A DNA stretch of 37,490 nt from Chara braunii (Eukaryota; Streptophyta; Charophyceae; Charales; Characeae): assembly GCA_003427395.1 (NCBI GenBank), contig BFEA01000105.1, positions 2,389,722-2,427,211 on the forward strand, read 5' to 3'. Every line of letters starts with the position of its first letter. The first letter of the stretch is position 1. The notes beneath the pieces were generated by a model. The model saw only the letters and a list, made by a program, of their open reading frames with translations. It searched no databases and was not told where the DNA came from. Position numbers and translations under genes: made by a program. Shown here one piece after another: positions 1 to 10,151 of the stretch.

Positions 1-128
1 AAAAATTCGAAATGGGCGCTTCACGCCCAGCGCCCCGGCCGGCTTACGCAACGCTGCTCTAACGCAGTGCCGCTAGCCGTCGCCCACAATTGCTCATAGG
101 CAGGACATCCCCACAGCGCCTCCGTATC

Positions 129-180
129 AAAAGACCGAAGGGTTGTAGGGTTTGAAAAGCCCTACAATCCGATGTCTTTT
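129..180. other. Interrupted inverted repeat followed by T-tract
   Basis: An inner stem pairs TTGTAGGG (143-150) with CCCTACAA (160-167). An outer stem pairs AAAAGAC (129-135) with GTCTTTT (174-180), which runs into a T-tract. The structure is seen directly; no function is evident. The rest of 1-744 holds no gene I can support. Confidence 0.5.
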
Positions 181-317
181 TTTTCGGATTTCAACATTCT
201 TTTTCCTTTTTTTTTTAAATAGGGGAAAATATTTAAAAAAACGAACAAAAAATAGTCAAAAACGTTTTCATTTTTTTCCTTCTTTTTTTGGTTTTTGTTT
301 TTGGCACACACTTATAC

Positions 318-381
318 TGATTGACTGATTGATTGATTGTTTGATTGATTGATTGGTTGATTGTGGTTGGTTGATTGATTT
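318..381. repeat. Degenerate TTGA/TGAT microsatellite
   Basis: Tandem TGAT/TTGA tetranucleotides with occasional interruptions. Downstream, 460-600 is a run of AG-rich then CT-rich DNA (GAA and CTT triplets). Short ORFs across this stretch are low-complexity artefacts. Confidence 0.8.
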
Positions 382-744
382 GTTATGATCCTGGCCAATT
401 TCGAAGTACACATTCATCAGAAAGTACAATTTCCGTCCAATTGCAAAAAGAAATGAATGAACTTGAGAGGAGAGAGAGGGTAAGAAGAAGAAGAAGAAGA
501 AAGAAAGAAGAATAAGATGATGTACACCAGCATAGACCAATGATAATGCTCTTCTTCTTCTTCGCCAGCCACTCTCCTCCTCCTCCTTATCTTCTCCTCT
601 CTTATTCATACAAGAATAATAATAACAATGTTGAATGGCTGATCCAGAATCAATGTCCGATTCCCTCTTCTACTTCAGGTAGCACTTGAGGTCCACCATA
701 GCCATGGCCGCCCCTCTTCCTCCTCTCTCTCATAGGCCGAGGCT

Positions 745-1122
745 ATGGCGGACTACCAGGCCATCGCCCTGCTGTCCAAAGGACAACACGAAGCAGCTAT
801 GGCTGCTCTAGCTCAGGCCGCCATGCCTAACTCTGCCTCGAAGCTTCGCTCTCCCCCAACGGGGCCTTCCTGCTGCAGTGCCCACCAAGGTGATGAAGAT
901 GGCAACCACCATAGCCAGGTAAGCACCTTTGCCGCTCCCCTTCCTAGTCCTGGTCTTCTTCCTCCTCTGTGTCCTTGCTCCTTCCCCAGCAGCACAGCAG
1001 ATGCTAGTGCTGCTCCGGCCAGTGCTCCAACCAGTGTGTCGCCAAACTTGCACGCTGACAATGAGGAGGAGCAACTGGCTCCTCCTGGAGATGTAGCGGC
1101 CTGCTTGCCTCTTGGCGAGTGA
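745..1122 (+). CDS. Weak candidate coding exon, unknown product
   Basis: An open frame of 125 codons begins MADYQAIALLSKGQHEAAMA. The first 58 residues are of mixed, Ala-rich composition and could form helices. Codon 58 ends exactly at a strong donor-like CAG|GTAAGC (GT at 919-920). A pyrimidine-rich stretch then leads to CCCCAG (AG at 988-989), so 919-989 could be a 71-nt intron. Splicing there quickly reaches a stop in the same frame, while the unspliced frame becomes Pro/Ser/Ala-rich and looks non-coding. I do not recognise the product. It may be an exon of a decayed gene or a chance frame. Confidence 0.25.
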   Translation: MADYQAIALLSKGQHEAAMAALAQAAMPNSASKLRSPPTGPSCCSAHQGDEDGNHHSQVSTFAAPLPSPGLLPPLCPCSFPSSTADASAAPASAPTSVSPNLHADNEEEQLAPPGDVAACLPLGE

Positions 1123-2659
1123 CTTCCTAGGCCGCGCGGCCTCCAATCAACCGGTACCTCCTCCCTTTCAGAGGGAAACATCATTGCGGACTCTGATATT
1201 GCCCGTACAGGCCCTAGACTCAGACTGGTTGGACTGGTACCCGCCTAGACCTAGCCTACAACTACTGGGCCTCTAAAAATGCCAACTTTTGTCTTCTTCT
1301 GCTCGGCCTCGAGTACCCGGCACATCTACCTCTATCTGGTGTGGTACCATCCTACCTGCTACTTGAGTGTTTTCCGCTGCTTCAAGTGGTGCAGGTCTCT
1401 TTCCCCGCCACTTGACTGTTTTCCCCCGCTGCAATCCTCAATGTCACGGCCACAGGTAAGTACCGGCCCTTCGGGCCCACTGACCCAACGAGTGCCCTTG
1501 CGGGTCACACTCACACTCAAGCCGACAAGCACCGAGACAGACATGCAGACCAGCAAGTGTGCACACACACAGACCTAAGAGAACTCAGTAACAAGCAGGA
1601 AACTCAGCAAGGCATTCATTCCAGGAGCAAAACTCAGAAATCAGTTGTGTGTCTCAGTCCGTGTTTGGTCAGGTCATTACTTTACCCCCCTCTTAATAGC
1701 GAGGTCCCTTCGAGCGAGTAACTCATTCTGAGTCCCCGACAAACGCATCGTGATTTGCCATTGCAGAGCTTCGTGGGATGTCGGCATAATGTGTGCATAG
1801 GTAGCCCAAGGGATACGTGCAGGTACGTTTCGTCAACTGGTGAGTCCCTTTTCCACCGGTTTTGGACCAGCGGTGTGGAGATGTGCAGTGTGTGCGCATG
1901 TTTGTATCCTCGTCGCACCGAATACTGCCATATTTACTTATCTCTGGCTCCGCCTGGAGCAAAGGAAAGTGGCCGGCACTCCGCGGATCACTGGAGACTC
2001 CCTAGTACGGGAGACCAGTCCCAGACTTTCAATTGGTGGAGAAGAACTACCCGTTGGCACAACTTGGCGGTACAACAACTGCGCCATGCCATGTAAAAAA
2101 AAAAAAAAAAAAAAAAAGCAACTGCGCCAAGAGTCCATGACCTTTCTGTTTTCTTTTCTTTTCTTCTTCTTCTTTTTTTTTTTTCTTTTTTTTTTTGCAG
2201 AGGGATCATGGTAACTCTTCCGTACTCCAAGAGCCCGGTCCAAATTGCTGTGCGTAGCCTCCCAAAAAATTGTGAAAGTTCTGCCGTCCTTGCTTGACGT
2301 TGGGGAAATTTCCCAAAGCAAGTGAGTGGAGTAACAGCCATAATAATTGCTCCAGAACACACAGAGGGCATTATCCCTGTATCTAGACGGAAAGCTGCCC
2401 CCAAATATGGCTATAAGCCTATAACAACTGTTCTTTTACTATCTGGGTAAAGAGTCTGAAGACAGTGGGCAGCCATTCAACAGTAAGTACAAAAAGGCTG
2501 TCCTTCGGGGCAATTGCCTCGAGTTAAATCCGAGAGAGGCAGAGAATATTCAAGTGATCTGTGCCAATGGAAGAAGCAGTCCAGATCGTTTCTTTCAGAG
2601 AAGGAAACTTTAAGGGGGAAAACAAAAAGGGTCTCGCTCCACCGGCCGCGGCTTTTGGT

Positions 2660-2692
<33 letters not shown>

Positions 2693-2777
2693 CAGCTTTG
2701 CTTTTGGCGAGTTTGGCTGTGGCTCCATCACTTACCATGGTCGTCGTGTCCCAAGGCAGTAATTAATTTAATTTTGT
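1123..2777. other. No gene recognised; low-complexity and A/T tracts
   Basis: No protein family is recognisable on either strand. A second donor-like motif CAGGTAAGT lies at 1453-1461. There is an A-tract at 2095-2116, T-rich DNA at 2155-2200 and a T-tract at 2659-2692. The last is the sort of tract that flanks retroposons here. Confidence 0.6.
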
Positions 2778-2930
2778 GATGAGACATCCATGGCAAGTAC
2801 TCACCATTACCGCCTGGTTTTCCATGACTGGACAAATATAGAACCCTCCTTTCGAATGCGGCCTCCGTCTGACTTCCCAGACCCTTTCCCATCGCATGCC
2901 CTAGTATCCCTCCCTGAAGTGCTGTGCTGA
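2778..2930 (+). pseudogene. LINE ORF2 C-terminal tail (fragment G)
   Basis: The frame contains YRLVFHDWTNIEPSFRMRP followed by SDFPDPFP and stops at 2928-2930. It aligns with the last ~40 residues of the better LINE copy ending at 32043 (FRLILHDWTSVDPSIPLRP, EFPDPFP) and with the fragment ending at 6079. No reverse transcriptase or zinc motif precedes it, so this is a 5'-truncated scrap of about 50 codons. The 3' hairpin module of the same family begins 199 bp after the stop. The internal alignment is seen in the sequence; assignment to the non-LTR class follows from the linked zf-RVT and PKAKGGLG motifs in the longer copy. Confidence 0.7.
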
Positions 2931-3128
2931 CCTCATATGATCTTCTTCTGCAGCCCATAATTGCTTTCGCAGTTCCCTCCTTAAAGACATCTTCAGATAA
3001 CCCCAGATTGAGACCTCCCCCCGTGCACCCACAGGGTTGTCACATTCGCTTCCCAAGCTGCTGTTTTGGAACCTGCTTAGCAAAGTCAGGTAATGGCCCT
3101 GCCAGCTGTCATTATTCTTGTACAGATC

Positions 3129-3190
3129 GGGACGCCGGACCCAGTTTCCAGCTGCAGGTGCCGCTCCCCACCAATAGATGGAGCCCCCAC
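3129..3190 (+). repeat. LINE/SINE 3' hairpin module, copy 1
   Basis: GGGACGCCGGACCC, a TTTCCAGC arm and CCACCAATAGATGGAG are in the standard order. It lies ~200 bp after the LINE tail stop at 2930, as expected for the LINE 3'UTR end. Confidence 0.75.
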
Positions 3191-3419
3191 AGGGAGGCTA
3201 CTGTTGCGCGATGCTCCTCGTATCACCCACAACAGTACTCGGCAGTGAAGTTCTTCTTTTGGAAGTTTTTCTTTTTGGGGGGGTGGGGGAGTGAGCGGTG
3301 GGGGGGGAGAACTTCCTCTACCTATTTTGCTTTCCTTGTTGCTTTCAATTTGTTATGGGATTGAAGGGTTTTCCTTGATTGCCCCTTACTTTTGCGGTTC
3401 CGTCTGTTGCCTCCCTTAT

Positions 3420-3675
3420 ATTTTAAGGGGTCCAGACACGTATGTTGGAGTCACACACAACGTTCAGAAAAAAAAAACAGAATACTAGGCAACTTTAGCA
3501 TTTCCTGAAATTATGGAGCAAAAAAGGCGACCCCCCTAAATCTGCCAAGCAGCACTGCGGGTAATGACTGGCACAGTTTTAGACCCCCGCTAAACTTTTT
3601 GCACGTTTCGAAACTCACACCATGACGCCGGCACCACTTTGGTATTTTCTTGCCTAATATTTCAAACTAAAAGTG
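3420..3675 (-). repeat. Dispersed repeat, minus copy of 22110-22300
   Basis: The reverse complement matches 22110-22300 in order: TTTGAAATA, GTCATGGTGTGAGTTTC, TTTAGC, GGTCGCC, TTTTGCTCCA, TGCTAAAGTTGCCTA and CTGAACGTTG. Partial relatives lie at 36107 and 36209. No coding capacity is seen. Confidence 0.75.
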
Positions 3676-3867
3676 TGTCTCAGCCACAGTTTCCCCCTTT
3701 TTAACGGCTGGAAACCAGGCAGAGGAGATCCCTGTTTCACCCTCAAAGTCCACCCCTTTCCAGAACTCCTTCCTTGGCACAACTCTCCAGTCTGCTGCCG
3801 GCCCATTCCGTATTCAGATCAGCAAAAGCAGCACTGGACAGTGGGCAGGATGTTTACCCCCGCCCGG

Positions 3868-3945
3868 ATGCTAGTGGTGTCTGCTCTTGCCAGCACCACT
3901 AGCATTGCAGGGGGTGTGTGTTTGGAAAAAAAAAAAAAAAAAAAA
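3868..3945 (+). repeat. 3' half of hairpin module plus A-tract, copy 2
   Basis: A perfect 12-bp stem pairs ATGCTAGTGGTG (3868-3879) with CACCACTAGCAT (3894-3905), separated by TCTGCTCTTGCCAG. An A-tract follows at ~3925-3945. The 5' half of the module is absent. Confidence 0.7.
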
Positions 3946-3974
3946 AGGATGTTTACGCATCTGTTACGATACTT

Positions 3975-4665
3975 ATAGAAGAGATCCCATCTCACAAAAT
4001 TGAATACCAGGGAGGCAAGTCCCTGCCAATGACATCAACTTATCTTCACAGAAGAGTACCATGGCATATGTCCCACTTGCCTGGAATTTTTTGCTTTGCC
4101 TTGAAACCCCACCTACCTGAGAGAAGAGATCCCATCTGAGACTCCTGAAATTGAATACCATGGCATATGTCCCACTTGCCTGGATTTTTTCTCTACCTTG
4201 AAACCCCACCTAACTGAGAGAAGAGATCCCACCCCCCAAAAATTTAACACCAGGGAGGCAAGTCCCTGCCAAGAATACCATGGCATATGTCCCACTTGCC
4301 TGGAATTTTTTCCCTTGCCTTGAACCCCACCCAGCTCAGAGAAGAGATCCCATAACTAACTTTAAAGAAGAATACCATGGCATATGTCCCACTTGCCACC
4401 CAGCTCAGAGAAGAGATCCCATAACTTAACTTTAAAGAAAAATACCATGGCATATGTCCCACTTGCCTGGATTTTTTGCTTTGCCTTGAACCCCACCTAC
4501 CTGTGAGAAGAGATCCCATCTCCCAAAGTTGAATACCAGGAAGGCAAGTCCCTGCCATCAACTTCCCAGACGAGAGTCTCTCTCCTGAAATTGAATACCA
4601 TCACATCTGTCCCACTTGCCTGGAATTTTTTTTCTTTGCCTTGAACCCCACCAAGCCAGGTTGGG
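3975..4665. repeat. Irregular minisatellite, about six units
   Basis: Units of ~65-150 bp alternate GAGAAGAGATCCCAT, (in some units) ACCAGGGAGGCAAGTCCC, ACCATGGCATATGTCCCA, CTTGCCTGG, a short T-tract and CCTTGAACCCCACC. Units differ by loss of whole sub-blocks, so this is a higher-order array. On the minus strand it reads as repeated GHMPWY and YGISSLSWV peptides, but frames change between units. I treat it as non-coding. Confidence 0.85.
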
Positions 4666-5574
4666 AGGAACTACGTCCAAAAGAACAGGAAGAAAAAGAA
4701 AAAACATCAGGCTCCAGGTCAGTGGGAAGGTGCGCCAGGAAACTTCTCCATTCAAGGTTCTCACCACCTGCCTGTGGCACTGGTGTCAATATATATATAT
4801 ATATATATAACATGAGTCGATGAAACTCTGACGAAACCGTTTGTCACAGCCGTCTGTTGTCCTCTTCTCCCTCTCTGCCTACGGTTTTACTGGGCAGCTC
4901 TGTTTGATGTATATATTTGTATATATCGTCAAATAGTATATATATATATGTATATATATATGTATATATATATATATATGTATATCAGAATGATCAGATA
5001 CTCAACTGATCGGAACAGGAACTACAGTTCATCTAAGCCGAAAGGAGGCAAAAGGTGTAGTGTCAGTATTCCAAAAGGCATTTACAATTTTTAAATTTTT
5101 AGTCTATTTAATGTTTCAATCTCAATAAAGGTTGTGCTCCACTGCGTGGTCTTGGAGGAATTTCTTTTCTCAAATTAAGAACGGCATGATTCCCGTAAGA
5201 ATCCATGGGGCTCCACCTAGCCCTTTCGAAGACTCGCACGAAAACAGAGCGCCTTGCAGCATGGGCAAATTGTCCTGTCCAGTTCCACGGAGGCCAGAAT
5301 TGTGGCCTGATGCATTTTGAACCATTTTTTAAGGAATTCTTGGAAAGCGATGCCATCGCACCTAGTCTTAATAAAAAAAAAAAGAAAAAAAAAAAAGAAC
5401 CCCAGAATCAGCACCCGATCACGGAGAACAGAGGAGAACTTTGGCTCTCAGTGAATATCGGGGATTCTTCAGCGAACGCCGGCGGAATCCCAGAAAGAAA
5501 AAAAAATGTGAAAACTCCAGTGGAGGCCGCACTTTTTTCGAGGAAAGTCCTTCCTCGAAAAACTGCAGTGGAGC
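4666..5574. other. No gene recognised; AT microsatellites
   Basis: (AT)n lies at 4790-4809 and TATATG-type repeats at ~4909-4985. An AATAAA hexamer occurs near 5124. Frames around 5132-5609 show no family I recognise. Confidence 0.6.
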
Positions 5575-5850
5575 ACAACCCTAATATTGTATCCAGCACT
5601 TTCTTTTAGCGATATCCTGTCTAGAGGCCCCTCAAGCCCCCCAGACAGCACAATAAATGGGACCGGCCCCCTGGATGAGGGTTCAAGACCACTTGTGTCA
5701 TCAGCGACCTACTTCTTGTTGTTCTTTTCCTTTTTCTTTCTTCTTCTGTTAGAGACCACTGGGCCAGTGTTCAGGAATTAATTTCTGTCCACTGGGCCAG
5801 TGTTGAGAAATTAATTTTCCTCTATTGAAATCCAAACCTTCTGTGCAGAC
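5575..5850 (+). repeat. Dispersed repeat with CACTGGGCCAGTG units, copy 1
   Basis: Shared blocks with 13425-13690 are AGGGTTCAAGACCACTTG, GTCA, CAGCGACCTACT, a T/C-rich tract and tandem CACTGGGCCAGTG units (around 5757 and 5789). The unit is itself a 13-nt palindrome. Confidence 0.75.
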
Positions 5851-5879
5851 TGGCTTTGGGGGGGGGAACAGGGGTGGCA

Positions 5880-6079
5880 TGATGGCGCAGGTCGAATGGC
5901 CTTGGGAGAGGGGGAATGAGGGGGGAGGTGGCGCCCTTACCAAGGACTACAAACTGAGGTTCAAGGATTGGCTGCAGGTCGACCCCAACATTCCGATGAA
6001 GAGACCCGAGGAGTTTCCATATATGTTTCCCCTGGCAGCCACAGCAATAGCAGAACTACAATGGTTTGGTCAGGAGTAG
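5880..6079 (+). pseudogene. LINE ORF2 C-terminal tail (fragment F)
   Basis: The frame carries DYKLRFKDWLQVDPNIPMKR and EEFPYMFPLAA and ends at the stop 6077-6079. It aligns with the C-terminus of the copy at 30127-32043 and the tail at 2778-2930. Everything upstream in the frame is Gly-rich and does not align, so the coding remnant is only ~45 residues. The 3' hairpin module starts 207 bp downstream, the same arrangement as the other two tails. It is a 5'-truncated, dead insertion. Confidence 0.7.
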
Positions 6080-6285
6080 AAACGGGCAAGGTGCGACAGG
6101 AATGACAGGTGTGTAGACATAGCTGGGTGAGGAAGGAACCAGTGCGCAATAGCAGGTATCTGAAGAGGTTCTCTCCCTTTCTCCATCTACCTGCTCAGTC
6201 AATCCTCTAGCTCCTAGAGTATTCAAGTCCAGTGGGCATCTCTCAGATCCTTTTTCGGACAATTCTCCGTATTCATTCTGTATAT

Positions 6286-6405
6286 GGGACGCTGGACCCG
6301 TTTTCCAGCAGGTGATGCTCCCCACCAATAGATGGAGACTCTCCCCAGGTGCTAGCGGTGTCTGCTCTTACCAGCACCACTAGCACAGGAGGAGGCTTTT
6401 TTTTT
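6286..6405 (+). repeat. LINE/SINE 3' hairpin module, copy 3 (both hairpins)
   Basis: GGGACGCTGGACCC starts at 6286, then CCACCAATAGATGGAG, then the second hairpin GTGCTAGCGGTG (6349-6360) with CACCACTAGCAC (6375-6386), one mismatch. It follows LINE fragment F. Confidence 0.8.
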
Positions 6406-6573
6406 GGGGGGGGGGTAACTTCAGTAGAGTCACAAAAAGGAGTTATAATTGCACTATGGGGCAAGATACAGTTTGCACAGCTTTTTTAGCACAGGAGGAG
6501 GCTGTTTTTTTGGGGGGGGTAACTTCAGTAGAGTCACAAAAACGAGTTATAATTGCACTATGGGGCAAGATAC
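6382..6573 (+). repeat. Tandem duplication carrying two left ends of a TIR element
   Basis: A unit of ~106 bp starts at 6382 and again at 6488. Both contain AGCACAGGAGGAGGC, T and G tracts, GGTAACTTCAGTAGAGTC and GAGTTATAATTGCACTATGG. The last two blocks match the terminal inverted repeats of the elements at 22351 and 34662. The duplication joins a hairpin-module end to a TIR end. Confidence 0.8.
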
Positions 6574-7343
6574 ATCCACGAGACTGGGAGTGGAAACATC
6601 CCCTCAAACCCGCGAAGCAGGTGTGCCTTTATGATTATTCTACGAGATTGGGATATCAGCTAGCTCGGCCAGATCTAGATATCGGGTGGCAGGTGGCCAG
6701 ACGCTGGATTGCTTCTGGCTGGGTGGGTGATACAGCAGAACGTCTGGCTTCAGCGCTGCCGCGCTTTTGGAAATTGTTGCTGGATCTGTTGGTTGTTAAA
6801 CAAGCCAGTTTACTGTGGCTTATCATGCATCAAGCATTGCCAACGGCCAGTTGGTGTGCTAAGAGAACGACCAAAGCTACGCCTTTGTGTGTCATATGTT
6901 CAGGAACTAGAATCGAAGATTTGCAACATATGTTGCTTCACTGCGAGTTGTCTAGAACATTTTGGGAATGGTGGCGGGGGGGAGTCCCCCCAATCCCACA
7001 AAACTCTTCAAGATGGACCGATGATTTTGTCCTTTTGGAAAATGCATCTCGCACACAATCATCTCTTGCAGCTTTAGGCTATGCTGAAGAATCATTGAGG
7101 GGAGCTATCCTCTGGACGTTGTGGACCCTCAAGAACTCGGCAGTTAGAAGAAGGGAACATCTTACCCTTCCTATGATTAGAGCGGAAGTCAAGTTCAATA
7201 TCAAACAAGCCATTGCTACGGATTGGACACATAAAGTTGTGAACAAAGGGTATAGAACCAAACCGATGAATAAGTTATGTTCACTTTCGGACACAATTCT
7301 CAGGTTTGGTGAACATTACTGTAGGAGTTCACGGAACACCTGA
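6574..7343 (+). pseudogene. LINE ORF2 C-terminal region with zf-RVT (fragment A)
   Basis: About 255 open codons end at 7343. The zf-RVT zinc-binding domain is clear: CVIC, nine residues, then HMLLHC (C-x2-C-x9-H-x4-C), followed by FWEWW. Upstream come the typical tryptophan-rich segment and KQASLLWLIMHQALPTASWC. zf-RVT lies downstream of the reverse transcriptase in plant and algal LINE ORF2 proteins. No RT catalytic YxDD box is present, so the copy is 5'-truncated. It differs enough from the copies at 8.0 and 30.1 kb to be another lineage, and it lacks their FPDPFP tail. It has no internal stop over this stretch, so it may be a relatively young insertion. The frame's nominal upstream start lies in unrelated TIR repeat. 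Confidence 0.75.
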
Positions 7344-7395
7344 GCTCATTTTTTCATCATTTTTTTTGTGAAGCTGTGGTGAAACACAGTTCGAA

Positions 7396-7440
7396 TACAG
7401 TAGATTACAGTGTAGATTACAGTGTAGATTACGGTGTAAT
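7396..7440. repeat. Short tandem repeat, AGTGTAGATTAC units
   Basis: About three to four tandem 12-bp AGTGTAGATTAC-like units flanked by AGTTCGAA on both sides. Confidence 0.7.
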
Positions 7441-7507
7441 ATAGTTCGAAATGGTGTTGTTTTCAATGGTGCTCTAACGAACATTGCACGTGTGACAATC
7501 ACTGCCC

Positions 7508-7855
7508 GGATGCTTGTACTCAGTACAGTCCAGCAGGACGGGATTAAGGGTTATAGGTTGTCTACGTACTGGTTTAAAGGGTTGGGTTTGGTTTTGTTTC
7601 TGCAGCCTGAACCTGCACCCGACCGGAGTAGCAAGGTGCAGCCTGGGGCTGTGAAAGTTTGTGACGAGCGTCCGCCATGTACTTAGTACAGTCCAGCAGG
7701 ATGGGGTTATAGGATGTGTCTACTTTTGCTTCAGTATTGGTTTGAAGGGTTGGGTTTGGATCTGTTTCTCCAGCCTGGACCTGCACCCGGCCGGAGTAGC
7801 TGGGCGCTGGCCTGGGGCTGTGAAAATCTGTAAGGGACGCCGGGCCCGCTTCCCG
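7508..7855 (+). repeat. Direct tandem duplication, about 165-bp units
   Basis: Two diverged units share GTACAGTCCAGCAGGA, GGTTGGGTTTGG, CAGCCTGNACCTGCACCC, CCGGAGTAGC and CCTGGGGCTGTGAAA. The second unit runs into GGGACGCCGGGCCCGCTTCC (7834 on), the start of a hairpin-module copy, with an A-tract at 7890-7908. Confidence 0.8.
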
Positions 7856-8009
7856 GTAATTTGATATTAAAAAGAAGAAATATTTGGTTAAAAAAAAAAA
7901 AAAAAAAAAGATACAGTTTGCACACAGGGCCAAGTGCCAATTACCTCGAGTTTGACCGTAGATTAGGGCTCGAAAACTGAAGGATGGTGGCTGAACAAAG
8001 AACACAGCC

Positions 8010-10151
8010 CCCCTCCAAAAGACCCCCCGGTCAACTGGAGAGCAGAGGAGGAGGCCATCCGCGTCTTGGGTGTTCGGCTAACAGCCCTGGCCCCCCCGAA
8101 AGGCCATGGAGATTGCGTGGTCCAAACAGCTATTCAAGCAATGGCTAGTCGGAAGGGTCTCCACACTTCCCTGGTGGGCCGCGCATTATCAATCAACAAT
8201 GCAGTGTTGTCTACCATCTGGTACAGAATGGTCTTCTGGGCCCTGCGGCCACACCAACTATCCTGTGGCGAAATGACCATGAATTAACAAACTGCATCAA
8301 ACGAGTGGCCTGGTCTCAAGTAGCCCAATAAGAAAACAGGGGCAGGCAGTAATGGATCCGGAGACCAAATAAAAGATCTACTGTTCAAAATCATCATACA
8401 CCTATTGCTGGCTGAAGACATACCATGGGCCACTCTCACATACATCCAACTGTCAAACTTGGCCCCGCCAACAGTGTTGGCCCGTCCGGTCCATCCGCTA
8501 GAGTGGCTAACGAACCCCGCATGGTCGATCCAGATGGCCCCAAAGATAGCTGGCATTCATTCCCACACACACCAGGCCAATGATCCTCTATGGCCCTCCC
8601 TCCTCAAGCTGTGGAGACTCTAGAGATATAGGACCGACTAAGGTTCCACCTCCTCCTAGGTGGCATGAGGTTTGGCGCCGGACTTGGTTTGGGAATCCAC
8701 AGATATTGGATGAAAAAGGCCGGCCTTTTACAACAGCAACTGGATCTCACTGGCTGCAGTGGATCAAAAATGGAATATTTACAGTTGGAGACTCGTGGGA
8801 CCCCCAATCATGAGAGGCGGTTAACGGGGACCCAAAAATTCAGCGTTTTATTAATGCTATTTATAAGAAAACCAGAAGGTCGTTTTAACCAAAAATTGCA
8901 TCATTCCATCACTCAAATGGAAAATGGCATCCCAAATGCAACCCCGCCTCAATATGGACGAAAAACTGCACCAACTCCACAAAGCGGTCCCAATAGCCTG
9001 GGTGTGAGCACTCAAGAAAGGGCCACAATGTCAAAAAGGTGACTGGGTGGTTGACACCACATCCCTTCCTCTGCCGTCGGTTATCTACAAAGTGCATAAT
9101 ACACACGGACATCAGGCAGACCTGGCCTAAGATTCAGCCTTGCCAGGAGAACGACTCTCCCGCCTCACCCACAACCCAGACAGAGATGGGCGACAACAGC
9201 CGAGTGACCTCGTCCGAATCAGAGTCGTGGGGGATGAGAAGGACGGCTGGTGGCCTATGAGATGTCGACCTCCATCTCCCGTTTTTCCTTCGACCCGGCG
9301 GAATGGAAACGGGGGAATCGCAGACCTCTCCCATTGTGGAAATTCACGGTGAAGGACTGCTATAGACAAACACACAAAACCAATGACTCCACGCCTGTTC
9401 TAAAATCGCTCTGGCTGAGGGACTCCATCTTGCAAGAGGTTCAACAAGACTTGTAGCACTTTAGATCGTCTCACTTCACGCCACTGATGCCAGCAACGCA
9501 ACGAGCACTCCAATGGCAGATCATCCACAGGTGCCTCCCTACTCTGGACTGGATGGTGTCTCGTTCCAACCTAGTAGAACAGAAGGGGATACTCTCCCTC
9601 TCTGCGTTTACTGCGGCTCCTCGTCCCAAAAACAGATACTTGATCTTCAACACTGCCTTCTCTACTGTCCGATGGTAAGACAAATCTGGCAGTGGTGGAC
9701 CGCAGTCTGGCATCACCTCACAGGCGAGGCCCTGCCGTGGGACCCCGCCTTAATCCTGTTGGCCCAGCGGCCGAACATTCCCTCTGATTGGACACCCTTA
9801 AAGTTCCACAACATTTTCCAATACACCCCCCTGGAAGTCCTCATGACAACATCGCGTGCCAGGTGCTCCAACGAGCGCCATCAGCACAACTTTGGCTACC
9901 CCCAGGCAAAACAGCACATCATAGACACCGTGCGGATGTCCATTCACAAAGCCTGGGTCAAACTCAAGGACGAACTCGAACAGGCTCAAACAAAAATCAC
10001 AGACTCTGAGCTGACAAAAGCCTTTGAACTCAGTTGGCTTGATCCAAGTAAGAAAGTAGGAGAACTGGACCCAACACACAGACTGCAATGGAACCCTTGG
10101 TGGCGGGACGAGGCAGGTTGGCAATGGCGCGCCATGCCATCCTTCCTCTGA
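8010..10151 (+). pseudogene. LINE ORF2 C-terminal half, frameshifted (fragment B)
   Basis: A decayed non-LTR retrotransposon ORF2 read through several frames. In order: RT thumb-like segment IRVLGVRLTALAPP...LVGRALSINNAVLSTIWY (8057-8225); a segment aligning with the 30.2-kb copy (LAPPTVLARPVHPLEWL and NDPLWPSLLKLWR, 8405-8623); KGDWVV near 9035; a Trp-rich piece ending in LKSLWLRD (to ~9425); ALQWQIIHRCLPTLDW (9508-9555); and a zf-RVT finger CVYC, 12 residues, HCLLYC, then IWQWW (9600-9700). A final open frame runs to 10151 with a long charged C-terminus. At least five frame changes or stops separate the blocks. The catalytic RT region is absent, so the copy is 5'-truncated and inactive. It shares a family with the 30127-32043 copy but has a different C-terminus. 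Confidence 0.8.

Noticed and set aside
129-180. Bacterial-type intrinsic terminator
   Set aside because: The hairpin plus T-tract shape fits, but the whole window is eukaryotic repeat DNA with no bacterial gene nearby.
3975-4665. CRISPR-like array
   Set aside because: Units have variable length and the intervening parts are repeats too, not unique spacers; the context is eukaryotic.
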